This document shows positions 5,561-6,816 of a stretch of DNA of 6,816 bases, piece by piece. The stretch is taken from positions 5,905-12,720 of the forward strand of contig DIVU01000008.1 in NCBI GenBank assembly GCA_002423365.1, in the 5' to 3' direction. The stretch is from Desulfuromonadaceae bacterium UBA6124. Its GTDB lineage: Bacteria; Desulfobacterota; Desulfuromonadia; Desulfuromonadales; Trichloromonadaceae. The position numbers and the translations under genes were made by a program. The notes under the pieces were generated by a model that searched no databases, had not been told where the DNA came from, and saw only the letters and a list, made by a program, of their open reading frames with translations. The stretch's first letter is position 1. Each line of letters starts with the position of its first letter.

Positions 5561-6816
5561 TCAGGCCTCGACCGCGCCCAGCACGTAACGGCTGAGTTGA
5601 CGGTCTTTCATGGTGTAACTGACCCGCTGCCAGCGCAGCTTGCGCGGGGTTTCCGGCTCCGCCGCCGTCGCCGCCCCCCAGCCGCCGTCCAGTTCGGTGG
5701 GCCGCTCCCGTTCAACCTCGCTGGTCTCCAGTTGCACCGGCGCGCCCCAGAGGAATTCGATCCCCATCAGGGTATTGGCCAGATATTCTCCGATCAGCGG
5801 TTTTCCCTCGAAGCGATGATCGAGCTTCAGGGTTTCGCCCGGTTCCCCTTTAACCACCTCGATCCAGGGGGGATGGTAGAGGCTGTCGAGCACCATTTTC
5901 CGGTAGTCCTCAGCCTTGCGGCTCTTGACGTAAATCTCCCAGGTGCCGCGCTCGCGGTTCAGACGCCGGTCGGCGACGAAGAGCCGGTAGCGGTCGACGA
6001 AATCCTGGTCGATGAAGCGGTTGATGAAGAGAAAATCGCTGAGATTCTCGCGGATGGCGAAGATCGTCTGTTTGCCGGCGCCGAGTCCGGCATTGAAGCT
6101 TTCCCGCTCATGGCTGTCGCGCAGGCGCTCGAAGTCGTAACTCATCCGCCCCTTGTCGGCCATTTCCTCCAGATGCTGGAAGAGGCGCATGCCCAGGGCG
6201 TAGGGGTTCATCCCTACCCGCGGCATCGCCGTCACCCCGGCGTGGGCGCGGGCGAACTCGATTTCGTGACCGCGGATGCGCTCATCCTCCATGAAGAGCT
6301 TTTCGTGCCAGTAGCTGGCCCAACCCTCGTTCATGATCTTGGTGCGGATCTGCGGCTGGAAGTAGACGGAGGTCGAACGCACCACCTCCATCACCGACTT
6401 CATCCAGCGATTTTCTTCCTTGTTGAGGAAGGGGGAGTGGTCCATCAGATATTGCAGCAGATCCCGCCGCCGGGGGGCGGGGGCGCGGCGGCTCTTCTCG
6501 TAAAGGGCCTCGAACTCGGGATGGCGGCTCGCCACTTCGGCGAAAAAAGCCGCCTCGCATTGGCTTCCGAACTCGCGCCGGCACTGGTTGTAACGTTCGA
6601 TCTCCTTGACATAGAAGCTGATTTTGGCCTTGCTGCGATTCTGCAGAAAGACGTCGAAATAGTAGTCGACCCGGGTTGAGCCGCTACCGGCGGCGGGGCC
6701 GTCAGCCCGCGCCAGGTCGTCGTAGTAGCCGACCAGGTTGTCGATCCCCCGGGAGAATTCGATGACGTAATCGACCCACCGCCCCTTTTCTGAACGCAGG
6801 CGATTGATCAGACGCT
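5561..6816 (-). CDS. SpoVR/YcgB family protein, N-terminus outside the window
   Basis: The frame is open from the TGA at 5561-5563 to the window edge, giving 417 visible residues. Family members are about 470-510, so roughly 50-90 N-terminal residues are missing. A GTG at 6535 lies inside the gene and is not the start, since the 93 codons before it are open and continue SpoVR-like sequence (for example RWVDYVIEFSRGIDNLVGYY). Recognisable blocks are RTKIMNEGWASYWHEKLFM, HEIEFARAHAGVT, MNPYALGMRLFQHLEEMADK and, near the C-terminus, KPLIGEYLANTLMGIEFLWG. SpoVR was first known from spore cortex formation in Bacillus; homologues in non-sporulating proteobacteria are linked to stationary phase and are usually clustered with PrkA and DUF444 (YeaH). 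The biochemical activity is unknown. It is the most upstream visible gene of the apparent spoVR-prkA transcript. Confidence 0.93.
   Translation of the reverse strand, partial: RLINRLRSEKGRWVDYVIEFSRGIDNLVGYYDDLARADGPAAGSGSTRVDYYFDVFLQNRSKAKISFYVKEIERYNQCRREFGSQCEAAFFAEVASRHPEFEALYEKSRRAPAPRRRDLLQYLMDHSPFLNKEENRWMKSVMEVVRSTSVYFQPQIRTKIMNEGWASYWHEKLFMEDERIRGHEIEFARAHAGVTAMPRVGMNPYALGMRLFQHLEEMADKGRMSYDFERLRDSHERESFNAGLGAGKQTIFAIRENLSDFLFINRFIDQDFVDRYRLFVADRRLNRERGTWEIYVKSRKAEDYRKMVLDSLYHPPWIEVVKGEPGETLKLDHRFEGKPLIGEYLANTLMGIEFLWGAPVQLETSEVERERPTELDGGWGAATAAEPETPRKLRWQRVSYTMKDRQLSRYVLGAVEA

Noticed and set aside
5597..6679. A 360-codon plus-strand frame opposite spoVR
   Set aside because: Shadow of spoVR; no domain and no sensible start context.

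Overview
The window looks like chromosomal DNA from a GC-rich Gram-negative bacterium. My best guess is a deltaproteobacterium of the Desulfuromonas/Geobacter type. That guess rests on the gene set (SpoVR plus PrkA, a bacterial acyl-ACP thioesterase, a stand-alone Smr protein), on GC-rich codon use, and on a degenerate GAYAAAG heptamer repeat of a kind I associate with that group. None of this is proof of taxonomy. All confidently called genes lie on the minus strand, so the reading order runs from high to low coordinates.

Right block (6816 down to 3217): the C-terminal 417 residues of a SpoVR/YcgB-family protein, whose N-terminus is cut by the window edge, are followed after 55 nt by a long, divergent PrkA-family AAA+ protein of about 762 residues. 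PrkA, DUF444 (YeaH) and SpoVR form a known stress/starvation module in many bacteria. Here SpoVR and PrkA are adjacent, and any DUF444 gene would have to lie outside the window.

Middle block (3216 to 1635): a 129-nt gap holds a strong GC-rich hairpin just after prkA and a tandem heptanucleotide repeat. Then come three tightly packed genes: a membrane protein made of two TM2 units, a 103-residue Smr-domain protein whose GTG start sits 2 nt after the TM2 stop, and an acyl-ACP thioesterase whose ATG overlaps the Smr stop (ATGA). This spacing suggests one translationally coupled transcript.

Left block (1634 to 1): a VapBC-type toxin-antitoxin pair with overlapping genes, its own near-consensus -35 hexamer and a small inverted repeat. 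It is followed by a stand-alone class I SAM-dependent methyltransferase of a family with unknown substrate, and possibly by the first codons of one more open frame running off the left edge. This block is visibly less GC-rich than the thioesterase region and reads as an accessory insertion beside the conserved cluster.

I see no RNA gene, CRISPR array or insertion sequence. No gene-free stretch exceeds 130 nt. The most notable items are the divergent long PrkA next to SpoVR, the doubled TM2 protein, and the TM2-Smr-thioesterase coupling. I did not find a clearly new system.
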